Positions 31,072 to 39,928 of a DNA stretch of 64,000 nucleotides are shown piece after piece. The notes below the pieces were generated by a model that saw only the letters and a program-made list of their open reading frames with translations, was not told where the DNA came from and searched no databases. The position numbers and the translations under genes were made by a program. How positions within the stretch are numbered: position 1 is the stretch's first letter; the number at the start of each line of letters is the position of its first letter. The DNA comes from Rubritepida flocculans DSM 14296. GTDB taxonomy: Bacteria > Pseudomonadota > Alphaproteobacteria > Acetobacterales > Acetobacteraceae. The stretch is taken from positions 1 to 64,000 of the forward strand of contig NZ_AUDH01000006.1 of assembly GCF_000425365.1 (NCBI RefSeq). Direction: 5' to 3'.

Positions 31072-31087
31072 TGGCACGCGGGCTGCC
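31072..31087 (+). promoter_or_regulatory. Sigma-54 promoter upstream of flgE
   Basis: TGGCACG (31072-31078), four bases, CTGCC (31083-31087): GG and GC are separated by the required 10 bases and the -24 element is perfect. The start point would be near 31098, about 50 bases before the flgE ATG. FlbD, encoded in this cluster, is the obvious activator. Confidence 0.75.
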
Positions 31088-31146
31088 AGGAGAGGGCCGC
31101 GGCCACCCCCCCTCCCCGGCCGCCGTCACAACGAAGGACACCCCCC

Positions 31147-32430
31147 ATGTCCCTCTTCGGTTCCATGACGACCGCCATCTCGGGCCTGATGGCCCAGTCG
31201 CGCGCGCTCGGCCATGTCTCGGACAATCTCGCCAACAGCCAGACCGTCGGCTTCAAGCGGGTGGACACCAACTTCCAGGATCTCGTCACCCAGTCGGGCC
31301 CCACCCTGCACGCGCCGGGCTCGGTCTTCGCCCGGCCCGATTTCACCAACAGCGTGCAGGGCACCATCGAGCAGAGCGAGAACCCGCTGGCGCTGGCCAT
31401 CGGCGGCCAGGGCTTCTTCTCGGTGGCGCTGGCGCGCGGCTTCTCCGGCGGGCTGCCGGTCTTCGACGAGCGGCAGTTCTTCAGCCGCGCGGGGGATTTC
31501 CGCATGGACCGCGACGGCTACCTGGTGAACGGCGCGAACTACTACCTGCAGGGCTGGCCGGTCTCCGGCGAGGGGGTGGTGGACCGCACGACGCTCGAGC
31601 CCATCCGCGTCAGCCAGCAGGTGTTCAACCCGATCGCCACCTCCGAGATCACCATCGCGGCGAACCTGCCCGCGCTGGACCCGCCCGCCACGCCCGCGGA
31701 TGCGCGCAGCTTCTCCACCCAGGTGCAGGTCTATGACAGCCTCGGCACGCGCCGGGCGCTGACGCTGACCTTCTCGCAGACGCCCGGCTCGCCCGGCCCC
31801 GCGCGCTCCTGGCAGATGAGCATCCAGCCCGACCCCGCGGGCGGGCCGGTGGACATCCCGATCACCTTCGCCACCAACGGCACGCTCGAATCCTTCGACG
31901 GCGTGCCGGGCGTGACCAACACCCCGCTCAACTACAGCTTCGACATGGATTTCGGCCTGGGCAACCAGACCATCACGCTCAACCTCGGCCGCTTCGGCAT
32001 CGCGCAGGGGCTGACCCAGTACGCCGGCAGCGACTTCTCGCTGCGCAACGTGCAGCAGAACGGCGTGCCGCCCGGCTCCTACGCCGGCCTCGCGGTGCGC
32101 GAGAACGGCGACGTGGCGGTGAACTACGACAACGGCCAGTCGCGCGTGATCTATCGCGTGCCCATCGTCGGCTTCAGCGACCCCGACCGGCTGCAGCGCC
32201 TGGACGGCACGGCCTTCATGCGCACCATCGAGAGCGGCGAGGCCCGGGTGAACGACGCGAACGGCAACGGGGTGGGCAAGCTGGTCACCGGCGCGCTGGA
32301 GCGCTCCAACGTGGACATGGCCACCGAGTTCACCAAGCTCATCGTCGCCCAGCGCGCCTACAGCGCCAACACGCGCGTGGTGACCGCGAGCGACGAGATG
32401 CTGCAGGAGACGATCAATATGCGCCGCTGA
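31147..32430 (+). CDS. flgE: Flagellar hook protein FlgE
   Basis: A 427-residue axial protein. N-terminal MSLFGSMTTAISGLMAQSRA and VSDNLANSQTVGFKR, and C-terminal LERSNVDMATEFTKLIVAQR with NTRVVTASDEMLQETINM, form the paired coiled-coil core of hook proteins. The central part (about residues 90-330) is the exposed hook domain with the FlgE-type SQVYDSLG-like block (TQVQVYDSLGTRRALTLTF). It is exported and built on the rod under FlgD. It follows a sigma-54 promoter. Its last codons and stop are included in a 44-base tandem repeat. Confidence 0.95.
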   Translation: MSLFGSMTTAISGLMAQSRALGHVSDNLANSQTVGFKRVDTNFQDLVTQSGPTLHAPGSVFARPDFTNSVQGTIEQSENPLALAIGGQGFFSVALARGFSGGLPVFDERQFFSRAGDFRMDRDGYLVNGANYYLQGWPVSGEGVVDRTTLEPIRVSQQVFNPIATSEITIAANLPALDPPATPADARSFSTQVQVYDSLGTRRALTLTFSQTPGSPGPARSWQMSIQPDPAGGPVDIPITFATNGTLESFDGVPGVTNTPLNYSFDMDFGLGNQTITLNLGRFGIAQGLTQYAGSDFSLRNVQQNGVPPGSYAGLAVRENGDVAVNYDNGQSRVIYRVPIVGFSDPDRLQRLDGTAFMRTIESGEARVNDANGNGVGKLVTGALERSNVDMATEFTKLIVAQRAYSANTRVVTASDEMLQETINMRR

Positions 32431-32548
32431 CGGCGGCGCGATGCCGCTCCGCGGCGGGCAATATGCGCCGCTGACGGCGGCGCGATGCAGCTCCGCGGAG
32501 GGCAACATGCGCCGCCGCGGGCGGCGCGGAAGCAGCGCCCGCGGCGGG
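32415..32548. repeat. 44-base tandem repeat covering the flgE stop codon
   Basis: Units start at 32415, 32459 and 32503. Units 1 and 2 are nearly identical (CAATATGCGCCGCTGACGGC in both). Unit 3 is degenerate (CAACATGCGCCGCCGCGGGC). Unit 1 contains the last codons and TGA of flgE. Each unit can fold as GCGCCG...CGGCGC plus a CTCCGCGG-type hairpin, so the array could end transcription or protect the mRNA. 32549-32654 holds only the flgK leader. Confidence 0.8.
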
Positions 32549-32654
32549 CAGGAGGCCCGCCGCCGGCACGCCCCCGCCCGATGGCCCAGGACGGGCCTTC
32601 CGGCGGCGGGCGGCAGGAATTCGTTAACCGGCGTCTCGCCAGCCTGGAGGGACC

Positions 32655-34190
32655 ATGAGCCTCGACCTCGCCTTCGGCATCGCGCGCAGCGGGCTGCTCG
32701 CCACGCAGCGCGCGCTCGCGCAGGTCACGCACAACCTCGCCAACGCCGACACGCCCGGCCACACGCGCAAGAGCGCCGAGGCCGAGACCGTCTCCATCAA
32801 CGGCCAGCCGCTCGGCGTGCGGCTCGGCGCGGCGCAGCGCAGCGTGGACCAGGCGCTGACGGCGGAGCGCCATGCGCGCGGCGGCGAGGCCGCGGCCGCC
32901 CTGCTGCGCGAGCGGATGCTCGCCTTCGTCGAGGCCGCGCACGGCGCCCCGGGCGAGCGCGACACGCTGGGCGGCGCGATGGGCGGGCTGCGCGAGGGGC
33001 TGATCGCGCTGCGCGCCGCCCCCGGCGATGCCGGGCTGCAGCGCGAGGCGCAGGAGGCCGCCCGCGCCGTCACCCGCCGCTTCCACGACATCGCCCAGGC
33101 CATCGGCGAGGCGCGGCAGCGCGCCCAGGACGGAATCGTGGAGGAGGTCTCCCGCGTCAACGACACGCTGCGCGAGGTGGCCGATCTCACCAACCGCATC
33201 CGCCAGGACCGCGCGCTCGGCGTGCCCACCGGCGATCTCGAGGACAAGCGCGACCTCGCCCTCGGCCGCCTCTCGGAGAGCCTGCCCGTGCGCGCCCTGC
33301 ACCAGGCCGATGGCGGGCTGGTGCTCGTCACCCAGGGCGGGCTCGGCCTGCCGCTCGATCCGCGCGGCGACGTGTTCTCGACCGACCGCGCCTCGGTGGG
33401 CCCCGAGGCCTATTACGGCGCGGGCGGCACCCTGCCGGGAGTCTCCTTCGGCGGGGTGGACGTGACGCGCCAGCTCGCCGGCGGGCGGCTGGGCGAGCTG
33501 ATCGCGCTGCGCGACGCCACCCTTCCCCGCTACCAGGCGGAGCTCGACCTCGCCGCCGCGCATCTCGCCGCGCGCTTCGACGCGCAGGGGCTGCGGCTGT
33601 TCACCGGCGCCTCCGGCCAGGTGCCGGACGTGACGCTGCCCTACAACGACCCCTCCGCGGGCATCATGGGCTTCGCCAACCAGATCCGCCTCTCCGAGCA
33701 GGTGGCGCAGAACCCCGCGCTGCTGCGCGACGGCACCCATGCGGTGGCCGATACGCCGGGCGGGCCCAGCGCCTTCACGCCCAACCCGCCCGGCGGGCCC
33801 GAGGGCTTCGCGGGGCTGCTCGACCGGCTCATCGCGCACGCGATGGGCGAGACGGTGCGCCCCGGCACGGCCTGGGCCAGCCTGCCCGTGGGCGGGCTCG
33901 GCCCCGATGGCAGCCTCGCCTCGCCCTTCCTCGCCCCGCGCAGCCTCGAGGCCTATGCCGGCGCGCTCGCCTCCGCCCAGGCCGGGGACCGTGCGGCGGC
34001 GGCCGCGGCGGCCGAGCGCGCGCAGGCGCTGCAGCGCGGCCTCGATGCGCGTTTCCAGAACGAATCCGGCGTGGACACGGATGCCGAGATGGCGGCGCTG
34101 ATCCGCCTGCAGAACGCCTATGCGGCCAATGCGCGCGTGCTGAGCACGGCCCAGAACATGTGGGACACGCTGCTCGGCGCGGTGCGCTGA
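32655..34190 (+). CDS. flgK: Flagellar hook-filament junction protein FlgK (HAP1)
   Basis: A 511-residue axial protein. MSLDLAFGIARSGLLATQRA and VTHNLANADTPGHTRKSAE give the N-terminal rod/hook core, and VDTDAEMAALIRLQNAYAAN with VLSTAQNMWDTLLGAV the C-terminal one. Between lie FlgK-type helices (VSRVNDTLREVADLTNRIRQ, GDLEDKRDLALGRLSE). The length is near the family norm. GGAGGG precedes ATG 32655. It joins hook to filament with FlgL, encoded 21 bases downstream. Confidence 0.94.
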   Translation: MSLDLAFGIARSGLLATQRALAQVTHNLANADTPGHTRKSAEAETVSINGQPLGVRLGAAQRSVDQALTAERHARGGEAAAALLRERMLAFVEAAHGAPGERDTLGGAMGGLREGLIALRAAPGDAGLQREAQEAARAVTRRFHDIAQAIGEARQRAQDGIVEEVSRVNDTLREVADLTNRIRQDRALGVPTGDLEDKRDLALGRLSESLPVRALHQADGGLVLVTQGGLGLPLDPRGDVFSTDRASVGPEAYYGAGGTLPGVSFGGVDVTRQLAGGRLGELIALRDATLPRYQAELDLAAAHLAARFDAQGLRLFTGASGQVPDVTLPYNDPSAGIMGFANQIRLSEQVAQNPALLRDGTHAVADTPGGPSAFTPNPPGGPEGFAGLLDRLIAHAMGETVRPGTAWASLPVGGLGPDGSLASPFLAPRSLEAYAGALASAQAGDRAAAAAAAERAQALQRGLDARFQNESGVDTDAEMAALIRLQNAYAANARVLSTAQNMWDTLLGAVR

Positions 34191-34211
34191 GGCTGAGGAG
34201 GAGACGAGGCC

Positions 34212-35279
34212 ATGGAGATCGCAACGCGCCTCTCGGCCGAGACGGCGCTGCTGCGCAGCCGGCTCGAGACGCTCACGCGCCAGGCCGCCACCGGCCAGCG
34301 CACGGAGCGGCTGGGCGAGCTCGCGCCCGAGCTGCCGCGCGCCATCTCGCTGCGCGCCGAGCTCGGCCGGCGCGAGACCTACGACCGCGTGCTGACCCAG
34401 GCGCAGGGCCGCGCGGCCGTGATGCAGGAGAGCCTCGGGCGGCTGCGCGAGATCGCGCGGGAGTTCCGCGCCAATGTGCTGCCGCGCCTCTATTCGGCCG
34501 ATCCGGTGCTGCTCTCGTCCGCGCGCAGCCAGGCGCGGCTGGCGCTGACCGACATGGCGCATCTGCTGAACCTGCGCCAGGCAGGGGAATACCTGTTCAG
34601 CGGCCAGGACATCGGCAACCCGCCCATCCCCGATCCCGAAGGCCTGGCCGGCGGCCAGATGGCGCAGGACATCGCGGCCCAGGTGGCCGCGCTGGGCACG
34701 GCGGGCGCCGCGGCGGTGATCGCGGCCACGCGCGGCATCGCGCAGAGCAACGCGCCCGGCGTCTCGCCCTTCTCCGCCCATCTGCAGGCGCAGGAGGCGC
34801 TGCCCCCGGCCGAGCGCGAGGCCCGCCGCGCCGCCCCGGCCGCGGATGGCGAACTCATCGCCTACGGCCTCACCGCCGACCGCAACGGCGAGGCGCAAAG
34901 CCGGGGCGAGACGACGGGAAGCTGGGCGCGCGACCTGATGCGCAACCTGATGAGCGTGGCGGCGCTGGACGACAGCCTGCCCGCCGAGGGCGAGGAATGG
35001 GCGGCGCTTCTGGCCGGCATCCGCGACGGCTTCGCCGCGGCCGAGACGGCGCTGGCCGAGGAATCCGGCGCGCTGGGCCAGGCGGCGGCGCGCATGGGCT
35101 CCGCGCAGCGCCGCCACCGCGACGTGTCCGACCAGCTCCGCCAGCAGCTCGCCGCCATCGAGGAGGTGGACCTCGCCGCCGCGCTGGAGCGCATGCAGGC
35201 CACGCGCACCGCGCTGGAGGCGAGCTACCGCGCCATCGCCTCGCTCTCCGAGCTCACGCTCGCGCGCTTCCTGCGATGA
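34212..35279 (+). CDS. flgL: Flagellar hook-filament junction protein FlgL (HAP3)
   Basis: A 355-residue flagellin-fold protein. The N-terminal helix (SAETALLRSRLETLTRQAAT) and C-terminal helix (EVDLAAALERMQATRTALEA, then SYRAIASLSELTLARFL) match the flagellin/FlgL core. EYLFSGQDIGNPPIPDPEGL is the standard FlgL motif after the N-terminal helices. A GAGGAGGAG run lies upstream of ATG 34212. The 139 bases after it (35280-35418) contain the flbT leader with no clear sigma-54 site. Confidence 0.92.
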   Translation: MEIATRLSAETALLRSRLETLTRQAATGQRTERLGELAPELPRAISLRAELGRRETYDRVLTQAQGRAAVMQESLGRLREIAREFRANVLPRLYSADPVLLSSARSQARLALTDMAHLLNLRQAGEYLFSGQDIGNPPIPDPEGLAGGQMAQDIAAQVAALGTAGAAAVIAATRGIAQSNAPGVSPFSAHLQAQEALPPAEREARRAAPAADGELIAYGLTADRNGEAQSRGETTGSWARDLMRNLMSVAALDDSLPAEGEEWAALLAGIRDGFAAAETALAEESGALGQAAARMGSAQRRHRDVSDQLRQQLAAIEEVDLAAALERMQATRTALEASYRAIASLSELTLARFLR

Positions 35280-35418
35280 GCGCGCGGCCGGGCTTCAAGC
35301 CCCGTTAACCCCGCCCGGGCATGATGGCCGGGCGCTGATCCGCACCGCACCGGCCAGGAGGGCCGGCGCCGGGCCGCCGCCGCCGGCGGCGCCTGTCTGG
35401 AACACTGGAAGGAACAAG

Positions 35419-35871
35419 ATGTCCACGCTCGTCCTCGAACTGCGGCAGGGTGACCTCATGGTGGTGAACGGCGCGCCCATCCGCTTCCGCAACCGCACGC
35501 GGATCGAGCTCGCGGCCAAGGCGCGCTTCCTGTTCGGCAAGCAGATCATGCCGCCCGAGGCCGCGAACACCCCCGCCCGCCGCATCTATTTCGCGCTGCA
35601 GACGGCCTATATCGGCTCGGAGGAGGAGCGCGGGCAGGGCCTCGTCGCGGCGCGCGCCCTGATCCACGACTTCATGGAGGCCACCACCTCCCCCACCGTG
35701 CGCGAGATGCTGGCGCGCGCGCTGGAATCCGCCGAGAGCGACGACTGCTATTCCGCCCTCAAGATCGCCCGCCGCGTGATGCGCCATGAGGAGGAGGTGC
35801 TGGGCCTGCCGCCGCTGCCCGCCCCGCGGCGTGAGGCGACGCATCCCGCGCCGGAGGCGCGGGGCGCGTGA
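35419..35871 (+). CDS. flbT: Flagellin translation regulator FlbT
   Basis: A 150-residue FlbT. LELRQGDLMVVNGAPIRFRN begins the conserved domain, ELAAKARFLFGKQIMPPEAA continues it, and CYSALKIARRVMRHEEEVLG is the C-terminal helical motif. In Caulobacter FlbT binds flagellin mRNA and represses its translation until the hook is built. Its usual partner FlaF is not seen next to it, and no flagellin gene is in the window. The stop overlaps the GTG start of the next gene. Confidence 0.9.
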   Translation: MSTLVLELRQGDLMVVNGAPIRFRNRTRIELAAKARFLFGKQIMPPEAANTPARRIYFALQTAYIGSEEERGQGLVAARALIHDFMEATTSPTVREMLARALESAESDDCYSALKIARRVMRHEEEVLGLPPLPAPRREATHPAPEARGA

Positions 35872-36635
35872 TCGGCGCGGGCGACCCGGGCGCCGCGGTC
35901 GCCGCCTTCCGCCGGATAGACCGGGCCGGCGAGGAGGCGCGCGCCCTCGCCCGCCTCGCGCGCGAGCCGCAGCAGGCCCGCGCGCTCGAGCAGTTCCGCC
36001 GCGCGGTGGAGCGCGCGCCCGACATCCGCGCCGCCCTGCGCGACCCGCGCGTGCTCTCCGTGCTCGCCGTGGCCACCGGCATCCCCGATGCGGCCGGGCA
36101 GCCCGGCCTCGCGCAGCGCGCCCTTCTCGAGGATCCTTCGAACCCCGACAGCCTGGTGAACCGCCTGCCCGACCGGCGCTGGAAAGCGGCGGCGGAATCC
36201 CTGCGCCTCGACCAGCGCGGCATCGAGGCCCTGCGCGACCCCAAGGTGCAGGAGCGCCTGGCCGATGGCCTGCTGCGCGCGCGCTGGCGCGAGGAGCTGG
36301 AGGCGACCCAGCCCGGCCTCGGCGACGCCGTGCTGTTCCGCGAATCCGCCGCCAAGGCCGATGGCCCCTATGGGGTGCTGGGCAACCCGGTGCTGCGCCG
36401 CGTGGTCACCGCCGCGCTCGGCATTCCGCCGCAGCTCGCGATCCAGTCGGTGGAGGCGCAGGCGCGCGCGCTGACCGCGCGGCTCGACGTGGCCAAGCTG
36501 CAGGATCCGAAGGAGGTGCAGCGCCTCGCGGAACGCTACCTGATCGCCCGCGCGCGCGAGGAGCAGGGCGGCGGCGCGGGCAATGCGCTCGCGCAGTTCG
36601 GCATCCCGCCGGGGGGGCTGCGGTTGCGGGTGTGA
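35868..36635 (+). CDS. DUF1217 flagellar-associated protein
   Basis: A 255-residue protein of the DUF1217 family, found in flagellar gene clusters of alphaproteobacteria. It is helical: VAAFRRIDRAGEEARALARL, LSVLAVATGIPDAAGQPGLA and LGNPVLRRVVTAALGIPPQLA are family-like blocks with repeated G-I-P turns. The start is GTG at 35868 inside GTGA, coupled to flbT. Function is not established; it may help flagellar assembly. Its TGA (36633-36635) is also the first codon-sized unit of repeat copy C. Confidence 0.82.
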   Translation: MIGAGDPGAAVAAFRRIDRAGEEARALARLAREPQQARALEQFRRAVERAPDIRAALRDPRVLSVLAVATGIPDAAGQPGLAQRALLEDPSNPDSLVNRLPDRRWKAAAESLRLDQRGIEALRDPKVQERLADGLLRARWREELEATQPGLGDAVLFRESAAKADGPYGVLGNPVLRRVVTAALGIPPQLAIQSVEAQARALTARLDVAKLQDPKEVQRLAERYLIARAREEQGGGAGNALAQFGIPPGGLRLRV

Positions 36636-36720
36636 TGCGGGCGGCGGTCACGCCGGACGTAACATACCAGCGGCCGCACCGGCCTCTCAGGAGCCGAAAT
36701 CAGCGGCCGTTGGTATGAGG
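36633..36720 (+). repeat. Interspersed repeat, copy C (internally shortened)
   Basis: It starts with TGATGCGGGCGGC, the first three bases being the stop of the DUF1217 gene. It jumps almost directly to the right palindrome CATACCAGCGGCCGC (36663-36677) and GCGGCCGTTGGTATG (36703-36717). The core GCGCAGGGTTGG...GCGCGCCAA segment present in copies B, F and G is missing. One arm mismatch is seen. Confidence 0.8.
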
Positions 36721-36866
36721 CGAGCCGGCGCGAGCGCCATGCGCTGCTGCGCCACGCGCATCACCAGCACCATCTGCTCGTCGAGGCGCTGGCCGCCGGC
36801 CAGGGCGGCCGGGATCAGGGCGGGCGCGGCCAGCAGCGCGGCGAGGCGGCGGCGGCGAAGGGTCAT
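36687..36866 (-). CDS. Possible small exported protein reading into repeat copy C
   Basis: A 59-residue open frame from ATG 36866 with GGGAGA nine bases upstream. It begins MTLRRRRLAALLAAPALIPA, a basic start plus hydrophobic stretch like a signal peptide, with a likely cut after ALA. A short mature segment (about QRLDEQMVLVMRVAQQRMAL) follows. The last ten residues (LIPTAADFGS) are encoded by the repeat, so the insertion may have changed or supplied the end of the gene. I recognise no family. Alternatively it is non-coding. Confidence 0.4.
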   Translation of the reverse strand: MTLRRRRLAALLAAPALIPAALAGGQRLDEQMVLVMRVAQQRMALAPARLIPTAADFGS

Positions 36867-37177
36867 GGGAGCGTCTCCCGGGGCGCGTGGCGGCCCGTGG
36901 TTGCGGGCCCGCCGCCATATGCGGGCCGGCCCCCCCGCCGGCAAGGCCCGCGCGGCCCCTCCCGATCTGGCGGCCAGGCCGCGCGCCCCCTAATGATAGG
37001 GCCGGCGGTCGCGCCGGCCGGAGCGAGCGACCCGGGCTGTCTCCGGCGGAGGCGACGGCGCGCCTCCATGAGGGCGGACCGGCTGCCGCGCAGCCCTCTC
37101 GCGGCTCGAAGGAAGCGGCCGCCGGGACGAGACAAGGCAGGGGCGCCGGCCCCCCGATGGAGCGCAGAGGAGGCCGC
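36867..37177. other. GC-rich gap with a possible decayed repeat copy
   Basis: 311 bases before the sulfite-oxidase-like gene. 37079-37131 (ACCGGCTGCCGCGCAGCCCT... ending AGCGGCCGCCGGGACGAG) resembles the right end of the repeat family at most positions but its arms no longer pair well. Nothing else is recognisable. Confidence 0.4.
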
Positions 37178-37846
37178 ATGGCCGAGGACGAGGTGACGCT
37201 GCAGGGCGCGATCCGCGAGAAGCTGGTCCGCGCCAAGGAGCAATGGGCGCGCGAGGGCCGGCTGCTGACGGGCGAGACGGCCTCCCCCCAGGAGCAGCGC
37301 CTGCCCCCCGGCCAGCGCCTGGTGCAGGATTTCCCCGTGCTCGACCTCGGCGTGCAGCCCGATGTGCGGCCCGAGCGCTGGCGCCTGCGCGTGGAGGGGC
37401 TGGTGGAGGAGCGCGTGGCGCTGGACTGGGACGGCTTCATGGCCCTGCCCCAGCGCGATTGGACGAACGACATCCACTGCGTCACCGCCTGGAGCCGCTA
37501 CGACAACACCTGGCGCGGCGTCGCGGCGCGGGATCTGCTGATGCTCGCCCGCCCCAAGCCCGAGGCGCGCTTCGTGGTGTTCCACTCCTATGACGGCTAC
37601 ACCACCAACGTCCCGCTCGCGGTCTTCGCCGCCGAGGACGCGCTGGTGGCCCATTCCTGGAACGGCGCGCCGCTCTCGCGCCAGCATGGCGGGCCGGCGC
37701 GCATCGTCATCCCGCGCTACTATTTCTGGAAGAGCGCGAAATGGGTCACGCGCATCGAGCTGCTGGCCGAGGACTGGCCGGGCTTCTGGGAGGTGCGCGG
37801 CTACCACAACAACGCCGACCCCTGGCGGGAGGAGCGCTATGGCTGA
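37178..37846 (+). CDS. Sulfite oxidase-like molybdopterin oxidoreductase (cytoplasmic)
   Basis: A 222-residue protein with the sulfite-oxidase molybdopterin fold. The molybdenum-ligating Cys is in WTNDIHCVTAWSRYDNTWRG (about residues 86-105). GGPARIVIPRYYFWKSAKWV and [18 protein letters not shown] close the domain. No signal peptide or dimerisation domain is present, which fits the short cytoplasmic 'sulfite oxidase-like' group whose substrate is unknown. AGAGGAGG lies just before ATG 37178. It overlaps the glutathione peroxidase gene by eight bases, suggesting a joint redox role. Confidence 0.88.
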   Translation: MAEDEVTLQGAIREKLVRAKEQWAREGRLLTGETASPQEQRLPPGQRLVQDFPVLDLGVQPDVRPERWRLRVEGLVEERVALDWDGFMALPQRDWTNDIHCVTAWSRYDNTWRGVAARDLLMLARPKPEARFVVFHSYDGYTTNVPLAVFAAEDALVAHSWNGAPLSRQHGGPARIVIPRYYFWKSAKWVTRIELLAEDWPGFWEVRGYHNNADPWREERYG

Positions 37847-38393
37847 GACCCCTCGCCGGCGCGCCCTGCTCGGCGCCGCGCTGCTCGCGCCCGCCGCCGC
37901 GCGCGCGGCCGAGCGCAGCGCCTTCGACTTCGCCTTCACCGCGCTGGAGGGCGGGCCGCTGCCGCTCGCGGCGTTCCGCGGCCGCGTGCTGCTGGTGGTG
38001 AACACCGCGAGCTTCTGCGGCTTCACCCCGCAATACGCCGCCCTGCAGCGCCTGCACGATCGCTTCGAGGCGCGCGGGCTCGTGGTGCTCGGCGTGCCCT
38101 CCAACGACTTCAACCAGGAAAGCACCGACGCCCGGCGCGTGCGCGAGTTCTGCGACACCATGTTCGGCATCACCTTCCCCATGGCGGGGCTGACCCATGT
38201 GCGCGGGGCCAACGCCCACCCCTTCTTCGCCTGGGCGGCGGAGCGCGCGGGGCCGGTGCGCTGGAACTTCCACAAATACCTCGTCGCGCGCGACGGCCGG
38301 CGCGTCACGGGCTTCGCCACCCGCGTCGCCCCCGACGCGCCCGAGCTGCTGCGCGCCATCGAGCAGGCGCTCTCCGCCCCCGCCGGGGCGTGA
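37839..38393 (+). CDS. Glutathione peroxidase (Cys type), exported
   Basis: A 184-residue thiol peroxidase that reduces peroxides. The peroxidatic Cys is in [20 protein letters not shown] (about residues 49-68). The other catalytic-tetrad residues follow: Gln in PSNDFNQE, Trp and Asn in RWNFHKYLV. The N-terminus [20 protein letters not shown] has three Arg before a hydrophobic core, a Tat-like signal with a likely cut after ARA, so it probably works in the periplasm. There is no selenocysteine. It is translated with the preceding molybdoenzyme (overlap at 37839-37846). Confidence 0.92.
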   Translation: MAETPRRRALLGAALLAPAAARAAERSAFDFAFTALEGGPLPLAAFRGRVLLVVNTASFCGFTPQYAALQRLHDRFEARGLVVLGVPSNDFNQESTDARRVREFCDTMFGITFPMAGLTHVRGANAHPFFAWAAERAGPVRWNFHKYLVARDGRRVTGFATRVAPDAPELLRAIEQALSAPAGA

Positions 38394-38451
38394 CGCGCTG
38401 GCGGGACTCCGCGCCCGCTCCTATATGACGGGAAGGAGAAACCGCCCGCCC

Positions 38452-39417
38452 ATGGCCCGCATCGAGATCGACCACCGCACGCGGACGGGCGCGGCCCGCC
38501 ACCCCGAGAAGGCCCATCGCCCGGACAACCCGATCCAGCGCAAGCCCGCCTGGATCCGCGTGAAGGCCCCCACCCACCCCGTCTATCGCGAGACCCGCGC
38601 CCTGATGCGCGAGAACCGCCTCGTCACCGTCTGCGAGGAGGCGGCCTGCCCCAATATCGGCGAGTGCTGGTCGCAGCGCCACGCCACCATGATGATCATG
38701 GGCGAGACCTGCACGCGCGCCTGCTCCTTCTGCAACGTCGCCACCGGCATCCCCCGCCCGCTCGACGCCGACGAACCCCGCCGCGTGGCCGAGGCGGTGG
38801 GGAAGCTCGGGCTCGCGCATGTCGTCGTCACCAGCGTGGACCGCGACGACCTCGCCGATGGCGGGGCGGCCCATTTCGCCGAGACGATCCGCGCCATCCG
38901 CGCCGCCTCGCCCGGGACCACCATCGAGGTGCTCACGCCCGATTTCCTGCGCAAGCAGGGCGCGCTGGAGGTGGTGGTCGAGGCCCGGCCCGACGTGTTC
39001 AACCACAATCTCGAGACCGTGCCGCGCCTCTATCCGAGCATCCGGCCCGGGGCGCGCTACTACCATTCGCTGCGCCTGCTCGACCGCGTGAAGCAGCTCG
39101 ACCCCGGGATCTTCACCAAGTCCGGCCTGATGGTCGGCCTCGGCGAGGAGCGGCTGGAGGTGCAGCAGGTGATGGACGACCTGCGCTCGGCCGAGGTGGA
39201 TTTCCTCACCATCGGCCAGTATCTCCAGCCCACGGTGAAGCACGCCGCGGTGGCCCGCTTCGTCGAGCCCGCGGAGTTCGAGGACTACGCGGCGCTCGCC
39301 CGCGCCAAGGGCTTCCTGCTCGTCTCGGCCAGCCCGCTCACCCGCAGCTCCTACCACGCGGACCGGGACTTCGCGGCGCTGCGCGCGGCGCGGGAGAAGG
39401 CGCTGGCGGCCGCCTGA
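38452..39417 (+). CDS. lipA: Lipoyl synthase
   Basis: A 321-residue radical-SAM enzyme that inserts two sulfurs into protein-bound octanoate. The auxiliary cluster motif C-x4-C-x5-C is in [13 protein letters not shown] and the radical-SAM motif C-x3-C-x2-C in [49 protein letters not shown] and the C-terminal cluster-ligand segment [11 protein letters not shown] are all intact. It shares TGATG with the next gene, the usual lipA-Coq10/RatA pair in alphaproteobacteria. Confidence 0.97.
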   Translation: MARIEIDHRTRTGAARHPEKAHRPDNPIQRKPAWIRVKAPTHPVYRETRALMRENRLVTVCEEAACPNIGECWSQRHATMMIMGETCTRACSFCNVATGIPRPLDADEPRRVAEAVGKLGLAHVVVTSVDRDDLADGGAAHFAETIRAIRAASPGTTIEVLTPDFLRKQGALEVVVEARPDVFNHNLETVPRLYPSIRPGARYYHSLRLLDRVKQLDPGIFTKSGLMVGLGEERLEVQQVMDDLRSAEVDFLTIGQYLQPTVKHAAVARFVEPAEFEDYAALARAKGFLLVSASPLTRSSYHADRDFAALRAAREKALAAA

Positions 39418-39902
39418 TGCCCACCCACGCCGAGCGCCGCATCCTGCGCCACACGCCCGAGGAGATCTTCCAGCTCGTGGCGGATGTGCACCGCTACCCG
39501 GAATTCCTGCCCTGGTGCGTGGGCGCGCGCGTGCTCTCCCGCGACGAGACGAAGCTGGTGGCGGATCTGACCATCGGCTTCAGGATGATCCGCGAGACCT
39601 TCCGCAGCGAGGTGACGCTGGCGCGGCCGCATCTCGTGCAGGTGCGCTACCTCGACGGGCCCTTCCGCTACCTCAACAACACCTGGAGGCTCACCCCCGT
39701 GCCGGAGGGGACGGAGGTGGATTTCTTCGTGGATTTCGAGTTCCGCTCGCGGCTGCTGCAGGGGCTGATCGGCACCGTGTTCAACGAGGCCACGCGGCTG
39801 ATGGTGCGCGCCTTCGAACGCCGCGCGATGCATCTCTACGGCCGCAACTCCGCCCTGCGCGCCGCCGCGCCCGCCCCGGCGCCGACGCCGAGCGGGGGGT
39901 GA
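39417..39902 (+). CDS. Coenzyme Q-binding START-domain protein (Coq10/RatA family)
   Basis: A 161-residue protein with the polyketide-cyclase/START fold. [39 protein letters not shown] and the end motif FRSRLLQGLIGTVFNEATRL are typical of Coq10-like members, which bind ubiquinone in the respiratory chain. The homologous E. coli protein is RatA, once described as a ribosome-association toxin; membership alone does not decide between roles. The ATG at 39417 overlaps the lipA stop by one base. The Pro/Ala-rich tail is likely disordered. Confidence 0.9.
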   Translation: MPTHAERRILRHTPEEIFQLVADVHRYPEFLPWCVGARVLSRDETKLVADLTIGFRMIRETFRSEVTLARPHLVQVRYLDGPFRYLNNTWRLTPVPEGTEVDFFVDFEFRSRLLQGLIGTVFNEATRLMVRAFERRAMHLYGRNSALRAAAPAPAPTPSGG

Positions 39903-39928
39903 TCGCCCCGGCCGAAGGGCCGCCCGCG

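Noticed and set aside
31120-31146. FliK start farther upstream
   Set aside because: The longer frame would cover the flgE promoter and leader; the added residues are basic low-complexity sequence without FliK features.
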